Positions 16,951 to 26,566 of a DNA stretch of 64,000 nt are shown piece after piece. The stretch's first letter is position 1, and the number at the start of each line of letters is the position of its first letter. Origin of the DNA: Nonomuraea endophytica (lineage in GTDB: Bacteria > Actinomycetota > Actinomycetes > Streptosporangiales > Streptosporangiaceae). Location: positions 55,245-119,244 of the forward strand of contig NZ_JACHIN010000002.1 in assembly GCF_014203235.1 (NCBI RefSeq). Direction: 5' to 3'. The position numbers and the translations under genes are program-made. The notes below the pieces were generated by a model. The model did no database searches and was not told the origin of the DNA. It worked only from the letters and a program-made list of their open reading frames with translations.

Positions 16951-17373
16951 TTACTCCGCGAGATACCGCTTGAGATAGATGAGCTCGTCCTCCAGCAGCC
17001 GGCGCGGCGCCGCGCGGTCCACGTCGTAGGCCACGAGCACCGACCGGGCGGTCACGAAGACCTCTTTTTCGTCCCGGATCTCGTACTCCAGCGTGAACCG
17101 CACCGGCCGTACCTCGGTCACCCACGTCTCCACGTTGACCGGATCTGCCCGGAACGTCAGCGGACGCCGGTAGTCGATCTCATGCCGGGCCACCACGAGC
17201 CCCTTGAACGGCGCGTCCCCGGCACGATACGGGTCGATGTGCAGCATCCCCAGCCGGGCGTCCTCCAGATAGTCGAAAAACCGCACGTTGTTGACGTGCC
17301 CGAGCGAGTCGATGTCGGCGAACCTGACCATCCTCGGGAAGATGTGCCGCTTGGCCGGGGATCTCTTGACCAC
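16951..17373 (-). CDS. acyl-CoA thioesterase, 4HBT hotdog family
   Basis: 140-aa single-hotdog enzyme hydrolysing an acyl-CoA. The characteristic motif DIDSLGHVNNVRFFDYLEDAR places the catalytic Asp near residues 20-22 and the HVNN turn right after. Strand EIDYRRPLTFRADPVNVETW and RFTLEYEI are typical of YbgC/FcbC-like members. It lies between the MFS gene and the epimerase-like gene in one direction. Confidence 0.88.
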   Translation of the reverse strand: MVKRSPAKRHIFPRMVRFADIDSLGHVNNVRFFDYLEDARLGMLHIDPYRAGDAPFKGLVVARHEIDYRRPLTFRADPVNVETWVTEVRPVRFTLEYEIRDEKEVFVTARSVLVAYDVDRAAPRRLLEDELIYLKRYLAE

Positions 17374-17403
17374 CCCTCCACGCTATCGACTGTCATGGTG
17401 TGG

Positions 17404-17919
17404 TTATGGGCTGGGGATGCCGTTCCCGTCGAACCCCTGCCCGGCCAGCACGTCGTCGAGCGTCACCCGGGTCCCGCCGTGGTCGCCGTCGGACTGGGCC
17501 AGCTGGATCAGCACCCCGTGCGCCTCCTTCGGGTGCAGGAACACCTCGCGCCAGCGCGGGTCGCCGGTGTTCAGCCCGTGCAGCCGGTACCCCTTCCCGG
17601 TCAGCCTGGCCACCGCCGCGTCCATGTCCGTGACGTGGAAGTTCAGGTGATGGACCCCGCCCCTGCCCCGGGTCAGCGCGAAGAAGCTGTCGAAGAAGTC
17701 CGATCCGGCCAGGGGTTCCATCAGTTCGACCTTGCCGCCTCCGGTGTAGGTGAGCTGCACGGTCCGGTACCCGGCCGCCCGGCTGTCGCCACCGCCGCCC
17801 AGGTGCCGTCCGCCCAGCAGATCCTGGTAGATCGGGAGCAGGTCCCTGATCCGGGGGGCGGCCACCGCCGTGTGGTCGAACGTCACGCCGAGGCCGTCAA
17901 GATCTTGTTCCAGTCCCAC
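17404..17919 (-). CDS. VOC-fold protein, methylmalonyl-CoA epimerase-like
   Basis: 171 aa with two beta-alpha-beta-beta-beta halves. FDHTAVAAPRIRD (His16), YRTVQLTYTGGGKVELMEPL (Gln), GGVHHLNFHVTDMDAAVARL (His) and the end GVLIQLAQ are aligned as in methylmalonyl-CoA epimerase, which racemises 2R/2S-methylmalonyl-CoA with a metal held by His, Gln, His and Glu. Here the usual terminal IEL Glu appears as Gln (LIQL), so metal binding or function may differ. GTG 17919 is chosen because GAGAGGAG lies 7 bases upstream; a longer frame begins at 17982. Confidence 0.8.
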   Translation of the reverse strand: MGLEQDLDGLGVTFDHTAVAAPRIRDLLPIYQDLLGGRHLGGGGDSRAAGYRTVQLTYTGGGKVELMEPLAGSDFFDSFFALTRGRGGVHHLNFHVTDMDAAVARLTGKGYRLHGLNTGDPRWREVFLHPKEAHGVLIQLAQSDGDHGGTRVTLDDVLAGQGFDGNGIPSP

Positions 17920-17941
17920 GCTTTGGCTCCTCTCGCGCCAT

Positions 17942-17958
17942 CTAGAACTTGATTCTAG
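17942..17958. promoter_or_regulatory. 17-bp inverted repeat upstream of the epimerase-like gene
   Basis: CTAGAA-CTTGA-TTCTAG, 6-bp perfect arms, 23-39 bases upstream of the chosen start. It is AT-rich against its surroundings and resembles TetR-family sites of fatty-acid/CoA regulons in shape. The regulator is unknown. Confidence 0.4.
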
Positions 17959-18245
17959 ACATGCCCGTGCAGGCCCCAGCACCGCGGCTCCTGTCCACGG
18001 CGCCGCTGGTCCGTTGTTGCACTTGTCTGGGCAGGCGGGGCCGTGACGGCGGGTGCCACGTCCGACGTGAGAAGCGATCCCCCCGATCGGCGCGAGCCCA
18101 CGGCGGCGGGTGGCGTGGGGGTGGCTCCGCCGTAACGGATGGGCCGCGGACGGCGAGAAGCACCCGATCGGCCGTAAGCCAGAACAAGAAGAACCTGAAA
18201 CACCCGCACAAGCCGAACCACGACCTCAGGAAACGCCCACAACGC
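17959..18245. other. gap of about 290 bp with no recognisable gene
   Basis: The stretch between the palindrome and the EttA terminator is GC-rich and its open frames look random (Arg/Pro/Ser-rich, no ribosome sites). A run at 18170-18240 is richer in A and C. I see no RNA or repeat element in it. Confidence 0.35.
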
Positions 18246-18280
18246 AAAAGCCCGCCGCCCTCGCGGACGAGGACGGCGGG
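18246..18280 (-). terminator. Rho-independent terminator of ettA
   Basis: On the minus strand: CCCGCCGTCCTCG, a four-base loop, CGAGGGCGGCGGG (13-bp stem, one mismatch), then CTTTTG. It stands 10 bases after the stop codon of the ABC-F gene. Confidence 0.88.
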
Positions 18281-18289
18281 AAACCGGAG

Positions 18290-19954
<1,665 letters not shown>

Positions 19955-20009
19955 GCTCTCTAGCTTAGGGCGTGCGGCGCCCCGCCCTGGCCACGGTTGC
20001 GGCTAACGT

Positions 20010-20573
20010 ATGCGGGTGCGCCAGGGACGGGTCGAGGTCATCGCGGGGCCGATGTTCGCGGGCAAGAGCGAAGAGCTCCTGCGGAGGGTACGGCGGGCCG
20101 TCATCGCCGGCCGCCGGGTCGAGGTGTTCACCCACCGGCTGGACGTGCGCAGAGGCGCCGACCGGGTCTCCTCCCACGCCGGCGCCGACCATCCCGCCCG
20201 CTCGGCCGCGACCGCCGCCGAGATCGAGTCCATGGCCGACCCGGCAGCCGATCTGGTCGCGGTCGACGAGGCCCAGTTCTTCGGCCCCGATCTGGCCGAG
20301 GCCGCCGACCGGCTGGCGGTGCGCGGCGCCGTCGTGGTCGTCGCCGGTCTGGACGTGACCTTCGACCGCCGGCCGTTCGAGCCGCTGCCGTCCCTGATGG
20401 CGCTGGCCGAGCGGGTGACGAAGCTCACCTCGATCTGCCTGGTCTGCGGCAACGACGCGATCTTCCACGAGCGGGTGTCGCACGCGGGCGGCAGCGCGAC
20501 CGATGTGGTCGCTGAGCACGTCGGGGGCGAGGACAAGTACCAGGCCCGTTGCCGGGTCCACGTCAGAAGGTAG
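20010..20573 (+). CDS. tdk: thymidine kinase
   Basis: Salvage enzyme phosphorylating thymidine to dTMP. 187 aa of the type II, zinc-containing form. P-loop GPMFAGKSEELL (from residue 13), VDEAQFF with the catalytic Glu87, VVAGLDVTFDRRPFEPLPSL of the thymidine lasso, and zinc ligands CLVC plus a later C-x-x-H (ARCRVH). An internal GTG two codons on is also possible as start. Confidence 0.93.
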   Translation: MRVRQGRVEVIAGPMFAGKSEELLRRVRRAVIAGRRVEVFTHRLDVRRGADRVSSHAGADHPARSAATAAEIESMADPAADLVAVDEAQFFGPDLAEAADRLAVRGAVVVVAGLDVTFDRRPFEPLPSLMALAERVTKLTSICLVCGNDAIFHERVSHAGGSATDVVAEHVGGEDKYQARCRVHVRR

Positions 20574-20644
20574 GGCTAACCCCCCTATGGTTCGGGGTGT
20601 CCACGGGCTTAGAACGGGGGGAGATCTTCAACAGACTCGTCATC

Positions 20645-21676
20645 ATGACCACCGAGACGATCGCGCGGCCGGGCACCGGCAGCGACTACGCCCGGCTACT
20701 CCAGCGCGTGACCGACGCCGGCCTGATGCGCCGGCGCCCCGGCTACTACGTGGTGCGAATCGGCCTCATCCTCGGCCTGTACGCCGGCGGCCTGGCCGCC
20801 TTCTTCGCGCTCGGCGACTCCTGGTGGCAGGTGGGCGTGGCCGTGTTCTTCGCCGTCATGTTCGCCCAGGTGGCGCTGGTTTCCCATGACATCGCCCACC
20901 GTCAGGTGTTCCGTACCGAGAAGCCCACCAGGATGACCGGCTGGGTGACCGGCAACCTGCTCGTCGGCATGGGCTACGGCTGGTGGATGGAGAAGCACAC
21001 CCGCCACCACGCCAACCCGAACCACGAGGACCTCGACCCGGACGTCCGCCCCGACGTCATCGTCTGGTCCAAGGATCAGGCGCGCTCCAGCAAGGGATTG
21101 GCCCGCATCATCGGCCCCCGCCAGGCGCTGCTGTTCTACCCGCTGCTCCTGCTCGAAGGCCTGAACCTGCACGTGTCCGGCTTCCGCTCGCTGACCAACC
21201 CGAAGCTCAAGTTCAAGGCCGTCGAGGGCGTCCTGCTGACCGTTCACGTCGTCGGGTACCTGGCCGCGCTGTTCCTGGTGCTGTCGCCTGTGAAAGCGCT
21301 GATCTTCCTCGCCGTCCACCAGGGACTCTGGGGCCTGTACATGGGCTCGGTCTTCGCCCCCGGGCACAAGGGCATGCCCACGCTCAAGCAGGGCGAGAAG
21401 CTCGACTACCTGCGCCGCCAGGTCCTGACCACCCGCAACGTGCGGGGAGGCGTCGTCACCGACGTCGCGATGGGCGGCCTCAACTACCAGATCGAGCACC
21501 ACCTGTTCCCGAACATGCCCAGCCCGCACCTGCCGCTCGCCCAGTCGTTCGTCCGCGACCACTGCGCCGAGATCGACGTGCCCTACTACGAGACGAGCCT
21601 GATCCAGTCGCACCGCGAGGCCCTGCAGCACATGCACGAGGTCGGCGAGCCGCTGCGGCTGGGCAACCTCGAGTAG
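20645..21676 (+). CDS. membrane fatty acid desaturase (QxxHH type)
   Basis: Di-iron desaturase of the membrane, 343 aa from ATG 20645. The three His boxes are HDIAH (81-85), HTRHH (118-122) and QIEHH (282-286, followed by LFPNMP). Hydrophobic segments near 36-55, 62-80, 185-205 and 225-250 fit the four-helix topology. This pattern is that of acyl-lipid/acyl-CoA desaturases including front-end forms and mycobacterial DesA3. The start is uncertain: an in-frame GTG at 20597 is nearer a GGGGGGAG stretch. Electron donor genes are not adjacent. Confidence 0.88.
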   Translation: MTTETIARPGTGSDYARLLQRVTDAGLMRRRPGYYVVRIGLILGLYAGGLAAFFALGDSWWQVGVAVFFAVMFAQVALVSHDIAHRQVFRTEKPTRMTGWVTGNLLVGMGYGWWMEKHTRHHANPNHEDLDPDVRPDVIVWSKDQARSSKGLARIIGPRQALLFYPLLLLEGLNLHVSGFRSLTNPKLKFKAVEGVLLTVHVVGYLAALFLVLSPVKALIFLAVHQGLWGLYMGSVFAPGHKGMPTLKQGEKLDYLRRQVLTTRNVRGGVVTDVAMGGLNYQIEHHLFPNMPSPHLPLAQSFVRDHCAEIDVPYYETSLIQSHREALQHMHEVGEPLRLGNLE

Positions 21677-21698
21677 CCACCCGGGGGGGTGTCGAAGG

Positions 21699-21725
21699 GG
21701 CGGGCGCGGGAGGGGAGCGCCCGCC
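21699..21725. terminator. hairpin between convergent desaturase and peptidase genes
   Basis: GGCGGGCGC / GCGCCCGCC, 9-bp perfect stem with a 9-base loop, followed by TCTTC on the plus strand. It sits 22 bases after the desaturase stop and serves both directions plausibly. Next to it a 16-bp segment GTCAGTGCCGGTGGCC is repeated (21734 and 21757), duplicating the last codons and stop of the peptidase gene. Confidence 0.6.
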
Positions 21726-21757
21726 TCTTCGGCGTCAGTGCCGGTGGCCTTTGGCCG

Positions 21758-24067
21758 TCAGTGCCGGTGGCCGTCGTCGCCGTGCTGCGGCTCCGTCGAG
21801 TTCTCCACCGCCGTGTACGGCACCGCCGCCGCCTTGGCCAGCGCGCCGGTGTTGGCGGCGGCCGGGTCAGGACGGCCCGCGTGCGCGCACTGGCCGGTGG
21901 CCGCACCGGTGATCCGGTTCGCCGCGCCCAGGTTGGCCGGGGCGGCGCTGTTGCCCGTGCAGACCAGCGCGCCGCGTACGGTGCTCCCGGCCAGCGCCGG
22001 CGCCTGGTTACCGGTGAGCACGAGCGCCCCGCGCACCTCGGTACCGGCGATGACCAGGGCTTCCTTGGTGCCCTTGATCTCCACCGCGCCGTTCACGCGG
22101 CCCTTCAGCAGGTGCACCTGTGCCGCCTGGGACGTGCTCAGGACGCCCGAGATGCTGCCGCCGCGCATGACCAGGGAGGCGCCCGGCCGTACCGACACAG
22201 GACCGGACACCTTTGCGCCTTCCAGGCAGGTGACGCCGGAGGTGACCACGAGCGCGCCCCGGTACGTGCCGGTGACCGTGCGGTCGCACGCGGGCGGCGG
22301 CGCCATCGTGGCCACCCGGAAGCTGCCGGACCGGCCGTAGTTGCCCGCGGCGTCGATGGAGCGGTACTCGATCGTGTGGCGGCCGCGCGGGAGCTTGCCG
22401 TACACGAGATGGTCGATCACGGTGCCGCTCTCGCTGAACGTCCACGGCAGGTCGGCCGAGGTCGGCCAGCCGAAGTAGTTGAACCAGCCGTCGCCGTCCA
22501 CGCGCGACTCGGACACCACGTAGCCGTCCTTGTCGTCGCGGCCGGTCAGCTTCATCGTGAACGGCCCGTTGTACAGGTACAGATCCCCGTCCTTCACCAC
22601 AGGCGCGGACAGCTCATAGCCAGTCGTCGGCGGCGTCCCGTCGACGGTCCAGGTAACGGTGTCCGCTCCGGCGGTCGCGGTGAGCGTGTGAACACCCGGG
22701 CTCAGGTCCTTGAGCGCGAAGTCGCTGCCCGAGTCGCCCACCTTCGTCCCGTCCAGCTTCCAGGTCACGGGGACGAGCTGCTGCGCCGGATGCGTGGTCT
22801 CCACGTACATGACGTCCTCGCGCCCGGCCGGCCTGGTCGCGGGGGCGGCGGAGACGATGCCGGGCGCCAGCCCGTCGGGCGGCGTGGTGAGCGCGGTGTC
22901 GACCGTCCACGTCCTGGTGCGGGTGAGCGCGGCGCGCACCGCCGGGTCCCGCACGAACTCCGTCGTGTCCGCGACCGTCGCCGTGACCGTGTGCCTCCCC
23001 GGCGACAGGTTCAAGGTCCGCAGGTCAAGAGCATCCTCAGTCGACGGTACGGCGGCGCCGTCCACACTCCAGGTCACCTTCAACGCGTGACCCAGCGGCC
23101 GCATCGGCTCCACCCACAGCACCCGATCCGCACCCACAGGCACGTTCACCGGCGTCGAACCCTGGATCACGTCGGTCTTCGCGGTGATGCGCTGCACCAT
23201 CACCTCGCGGCTGACCTGGTCGAAGTAGTAGCCGAGCGACTTCATCATCGAGTGCCGCGAGGGCCGCCACACCCCCGTCGAGGCGTACAGCCCGCCCTCG
23301 AACCGCGCGATCGGCCCGCCCGACTCGCTCTCCTCACCCAGCCAGCGCCACCACTTGCGCTTCTGGTCCAGCATCTGCTGCTCGGTCAGCAACGAGTGAT
23401 GCGCACTGGACGGCTCAGGCCCGGTATAGGCGCCGCCAGGGACGCCACGCTGGTAGTAGTCGTACTCGTCCTGGAGCCCGCCCAGGGAGTGGCCCAGTTC
23501 GTGGGGGCTGATCAGGGCCGACATCGCGTTGCTGCCGGAGGCGGTGGCGTAGGAGCCGCCCGCGCCGCCGTACGTCTTGCTGTTGCCCAGCGCCAGAATC
23601 TGCCGATTGCCAGGCGTGGTGCCCGCGACCATGCTGGCGTAGCGGTTGGCGGCGGAGTTGTTCATAGTGATCAGCCGCTGGACACTCTGTGCGTTGCACT
23701 GCCCCCAGAACCCCATGCTCAAGGGCGTGTTCTTACGCGGCGAACTGAGATCCGGATCGCAACTGATCCCCGAGTCGGCCGAGACGATGTCCACGCGGTA
23801 GACGTTGATGTAGTTCCGGTAGCTCTTGAACGGCTCGATGGACCACATCACGTTGAGATGCCGGTCCACGTCGGTCTTGAAGGCGGCCTGCTCGCTCTCG
23901 GTATACCCGTCACCGAGAAGCACCAGATTGAAACGCTTGGCCGGATCCCCGGTGACCTGCACCGGAACCACCGTCGCCGCACCTGGCTCGGCGGCACTGG
24001 CGGGAAGCGGGTGAACGAGAAGTGATCCGGCCAGCAAGAGGGCGGCTAAGGCGCCGGTGGCGCGCAA
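21758..24067 (-). CDS. secreted M64 (IgA-peptidase-like) metallopeptidase with bactofilin-like tail
   Basis: Exported zinc peptidase. A signal peptide (RATGALAALLLAGSLLV...ASAA) leads to a DGYTESEQ region and the zinc motif HELGHSLGGLQDEY (H189-E190-x-x-H193 from the chosen start), the hallmark of family M64. The middle holds Ig-like segments (e.g. LDLRTLNLSPGRHTVTATVA repeated as FALKDLSPGVHTLTATAGA). The last 150 residues form short beta repeats (GALVV..., GSISGVLS, GAVEIKGT, GALVLTGN, GALVCTGN) with four cysteines, resembling a small beta-helix. TTG 24067 is preferred since GGAGGT lies 4 bases upstream; ATG 24091 has no ribosome site. Confidence 0.85.
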   Translation of the reverse strand: MRATGALAALLLAGSLLVHPLPASAAEPGAATVVPVQVTGDPAKRFNLVLLGDGYTESEQAAFKTDVDRHLNVMWSIEPFKSYRNYINVYRVDIVSADSGISCDPDLSSPRKNTPLSMGFWGQCNAQSVQRLITMNNSAANRYASMVAGTTPGNRQILALGNSKTYGGAGGSYATASGSNAMSALISPHELGHSLGGLQDEYDYYQRGVPGGAYTGPEPSSAHHSLLTEQQMLDQKRKWWRWLGEESESGGPIARFEGGLYASTGVWRPSRHSMMKSLGYYFDQVSREVMVQRITAKTDVIQGSTPVNVPVGADRVLWVEPMRPLGHALKVTWSVDGAAVPSTEDALDLRTLNLSPGRHTVTATVADTTEFVRDPAVRAALTRTRTWTVDTALTTPPDGLAPGIVSAAPATRPAGREDVMYVETTHPAQQLVPVTWKLDGTKVGDSGSDFALKDLSPGVHTLTATAGADTVTWTVDGTPPTTGYELSAPVVKDGDLYLYNGPFTMKLTGRDDKDGYVVSESRVDGDGWFNYFGWPTSADLPWTFSESGTVIDHLVYGKLPRGRHTIEYRSIDAAGNYGRSGSFRVATMAPPPACDRTVTGTYRGALVVTSGVTCLEGAKVSGPVSVRPGASLVMRGGSISGVLSTSQAAQVHLLKGRVNGAVEIKGTKEALVIAGTEVRGALVLTGNQAPALAGSTVRGALVCTGNSAAPANLGAANRITGAATGQCAHAGRPDPAAANTGALAKAAAVPYTAVENSTEPQHGDDGHRH

Positions 24068-24099
24068 TGGGACCTCCGGGGTGTGGTACATGACGTGCT

Positions 24100-24760
24100 A
24101 GTACTATCCGCGCACGCCACCCATCCGTCCCATCTCACCTGGGCATAACCCCAGCGATATACCCCCACCCCCACCAACCCACCACCCACCCCAGCCAACA
24201 CACCCACAACCACCCACTCACCCAGCACACCCACCACCGCCCACCCCCGGGCCAGCACACCCGCCCCGGTCCACCCACACAGCACACCCTCCCGCCTCCA
24301 CCGGACAGCACGCCCTCCCGCCACCACCCACCCAGACAGCACACCCCCCGCCACCACCCGGACAGCACGCCCTCCCGGCACACCCGGGCAGGACATCGCC
24401 GACTACCCGGGAAGCCCACAGCGCGACACCTCACGCGGCAATCCCCAGGTACCCCGAAAGGCCCCAACGCGACGCCTCACGGCACACGCCTCACGGCACA
24501 CGGCACACGGCGCACGGCACACGGCACACGGCACACGGCACACGGCACACGGCAGCGGCACAGGTAGCACGCCTGCGGCATGTGGGCAGCGGCACCCCTG
24601 CACGTCACTGCCACACCACACGCCCGAGACACCAGGGCACGTCACGAGCGCACGGGTCCTGAGGCAGCACCCGGGCCGCAGACGTGCCCGTGTCCTGAGG
24701 CGGCGCGACCGCAAGAGCCCGCAGCGAAACCCACAAGCGCCGGGATACCGCGTGGTCGGA
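24100..24760. other. low-complexity intergenic region, no gene
   Basis: About 850 bp separates the peptidase from the diguanylate cyclase stop. 24120-24400 is CCACC/CACCC-rich, read as a degenerate tandem array with one strand almost free of T. 24475-24560 is an 8-bp array. No frame has coding character or a ribosome site. Confidence 0.6.
24475..24560. repeat. 8-bp tandem repeat array
   Basis: About nine units of GGCACACG with a few single-base variants (e.g. GGCGCACG, TCACGGCACACGCC at the left end). Simple-sequence arrays of this kind are prone to copy-number change. It sits in the intergenic region and has no visible coding role. Confidence 0.85.
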
Positions 24761-24769
24761 GGGGTTCTG

Positions 24770-25005
24770 GGGTGGGGGGCGGTCAGGGTGGGGGGAATGG
24801 CTGGCCGTTGGGGTGGGGGCGGTCAGGGTGGGGGTGGGTCGAGTGGGGGTGGTCAAGGTGGGAGGAATGGCTGCCGTGGTGGGGGTGGTCAGGGTGAAGG
24901 GAGTGGTGGTCAGGGTGAAGCGAGGGACGGGTGGGGTGGGGGTGGTCAGGGTGCGGGGAGGGGTGGGTCGGGTGGGGGTTGGGGTGGGGGGGTGGGTTGG
25001 ACGGC
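24770..25005. repeat. G-rich degenerate tandem repeat (GGGTGGGGGTGGTCA)
   Basis: The plus strand carries repeated GGGTGGGG...GGTCAGGGTG blocks, with many runs of four or more G. The right end overlaps the last codons of the diguanylate cyclase and encodes its Pro-rich tail (PTPPPQPPPDPP). Closely spaced G runs could form G-quadruplexes on the plus strand. Confidence 0.75.
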
Positions 25006-26250
25006 GGGGATGCAGATGCGGTCGCGGCCCAGTTCCTTCGCGCGGTACAAGGCGAGGTCGGCGGCGGCGAGGAGTTCGATCAGGTCGTCGCCGTGGATGC
25101 TCATGATGGCCACCCCAGCCGAGATCGTGATGGTGATCATGGCGTCGTCGGCCGGGATGGCCATGCGGCCGATGCGGTGGCGCAGGCGTTCGGCGACCCG
25201 GCGGGCTTCGGAGATGTCGGCTCTCGGGAGGAGGACCACGAACTCCTCGCCGCCGAAGCGGCCCACCACGTCGTAGTCGCGGAGCTGGCCGCGCAGGGTG
25301 GCTGCCACGCCTACCAGGACCTGGTCGCCTACCAGGTGGCCGTGGGTGTCGTTGACGCGTTTGAAGTGGTCGATGTCGATGATCAGCAGGGCCAGCGTCT
25401 CGCCTGTGCGGCGGGCGCGGACGATCTCGGTGTCGGCTTCGCGCTGCCAGGCGGCCGCGTTGAGGAGGCCGGTCTTCGGGTCGGTGCGGGCCGCCGCCTG
25501 CAACTGGGCGTGCAGGAGGCTGCGCTGCAGCAGGACGACCGGCGGCAGGGCCAGGACCAGCAGGGCCAAATTCAGGCCGCAGGCTATGGCCACCGTGACG
25601 CCCAGGCAGAGCTCGACCACGTCCAGCAGGACGCTCTCCCGGTCCCACAGGACGTCGCGCCAGCGGGTGTCGGGGTCGGCGGTGTGGGCGGCCACGGCGA
25701 TGAGCGCGGTGTTGAGCAGGGCGAACAGCGTGGCGCAGGCCACCGCGTAGAGGATCGGGGCGCCGCCGCCCCTGGACAGGACGGCCGGGTCGGGGACCAG
25801 TCGGTGGAAGACCACCGAGGCGGTGCACCCGGCCAGGCCGATGGCGGCCGAGCTGAACACGCGGCGGTACAGGACCGTGGCGCGCACCCGCAACTGGAGC
25901 AACACCTGCAACAGGATCGGCGAGAACAGGGCGTAGACCGGCGGCAGCAGCAGCGCCACCGGCAACCACCACGCCGACAGCAGGTCGCGTGAGACGCCGG
26001 CCGGCATGCCCAGCCGCCTGGTCGCTTCGATGCAGACCGCCCCACAGGCCATCAACGCGCCGAACATCAGCAGATCTGACCAGCTAAATTCGGCAGATGT
26101 CGCAAAGACCGCAATGGCCGCGACATCCAGGATTACGATCCCTATGAGATAGACCACGAGGGCGCGGCGCTGCCCCAGCAGCGGCCAGCGGCCGGCCAGT
26201 GTTGACACACCGTCGCGAGACTTGACCGAGGTGTGACTGGTCGCCGCCAT
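24946..26250 (-). CDS. membrane diguanylate cyclase (GGDEF)
   Basis: Makes cyclic di-GMP from two GTP. 434 aa from ATG 26250 (GAGAGGAG upstream). An N-terminal half of about eight hydrophobic segments (VVYLIGIVILDVAAIAVFAT onward) forms a membrane sensor of MASE-like appearance. The GGDEF domain begins near TDPKTGLLNAAAWQREAD; the signature is GGEEF at 333-337, so the active site is intact, and the product-inhibition I-site RDYD sits five residues before it (324-327). The protein ends in a proline-rich tail made by the G-rich repeat. No EAL domain. Confidence 0.92.
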   Translation of the reverse strand: MAATSHTSVKSRDGVSTLAGRWPLLGQRRALVVYLIGIVILDVAAIAVFATSAEFSWSDLLMFGALMACGAVCIEATRRLGMPAGVSRDLLSAWWLPVALLLPPVYALFSPILLQVLLQLRVRATVLYRRVFSSAAIGLAGCTASVVFHRLVPDPAVLSRGGGAPILYAVACATLFALLNTALIAVAAHTADPDTRWRDVLWDRESVLLDVVELCLGVTVAIACGLNLALLVLALPPVVLLQRSLLHAQLQAAARTDPKTGLLNAAAWQREADTEIVRARRTGETLALLIIDIDHFKRVNDTHGHLVGDQVLVGVAATLRGQLRDYDVVGRFGGEEFVVLLPRADISEARRVAERLRHRIGRMAIPADDAMITITISAGVAIMSIHGDDLIELLAAADLALYRAKELGRDRICIPAVQPTPPPQPPPDPPLPAP

Positions 26251-26566
26251 CCCGTCTCCTCTCAGACTAACGATGTGTAACACAATAGTTGCGGAGTGTG
26301 CGTTGCGCGATGGGAACCGCTACCTTTGGCTCGGTGGCCTCATGCGTCATGCGGCCACCGAATGGGATGCCGCTCACTCCGCGAGCGGGCCGTGCGGGAA
26401 AGGAGCAGCCATGGTGCGGGGCGTGACCTGGACCTGACAGATGCTCTCAACATCTGACACGGGCAACACCATCGGCTGATCCGCGAGGTGATCCGAGCTC
26501 TCCAGGCTCGGGGACACCGACACGTCACGGCCGGTGCCCCCTCCTCCTCCGCCCGCCCGCCTGACC
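26251..26566. other. intergenic region upstream of the diguanylate cyclase
   Basis: Holds the cyclase promoter presumably near 26270-26310 (GTTACACATCGTTAG on the minus strand). CCGCCTGA/TCAGGCGG (26557-26574) forms an 8-bp stem around the SSB-like stop codon but lacks a T tail. No gene seen. Confidence 0.35.

Noticed and set aside
17942..18247. Small leftward gene of 101 codons
   Set aside because: Composition is Arg/Pro/Ser-rich, no ribosome site, and it overlaps the EttA terminator.
24475..24560. CRISPR-like array
   Set aside because: Units are 8 bp with no spacers; a simple tandem repeat.
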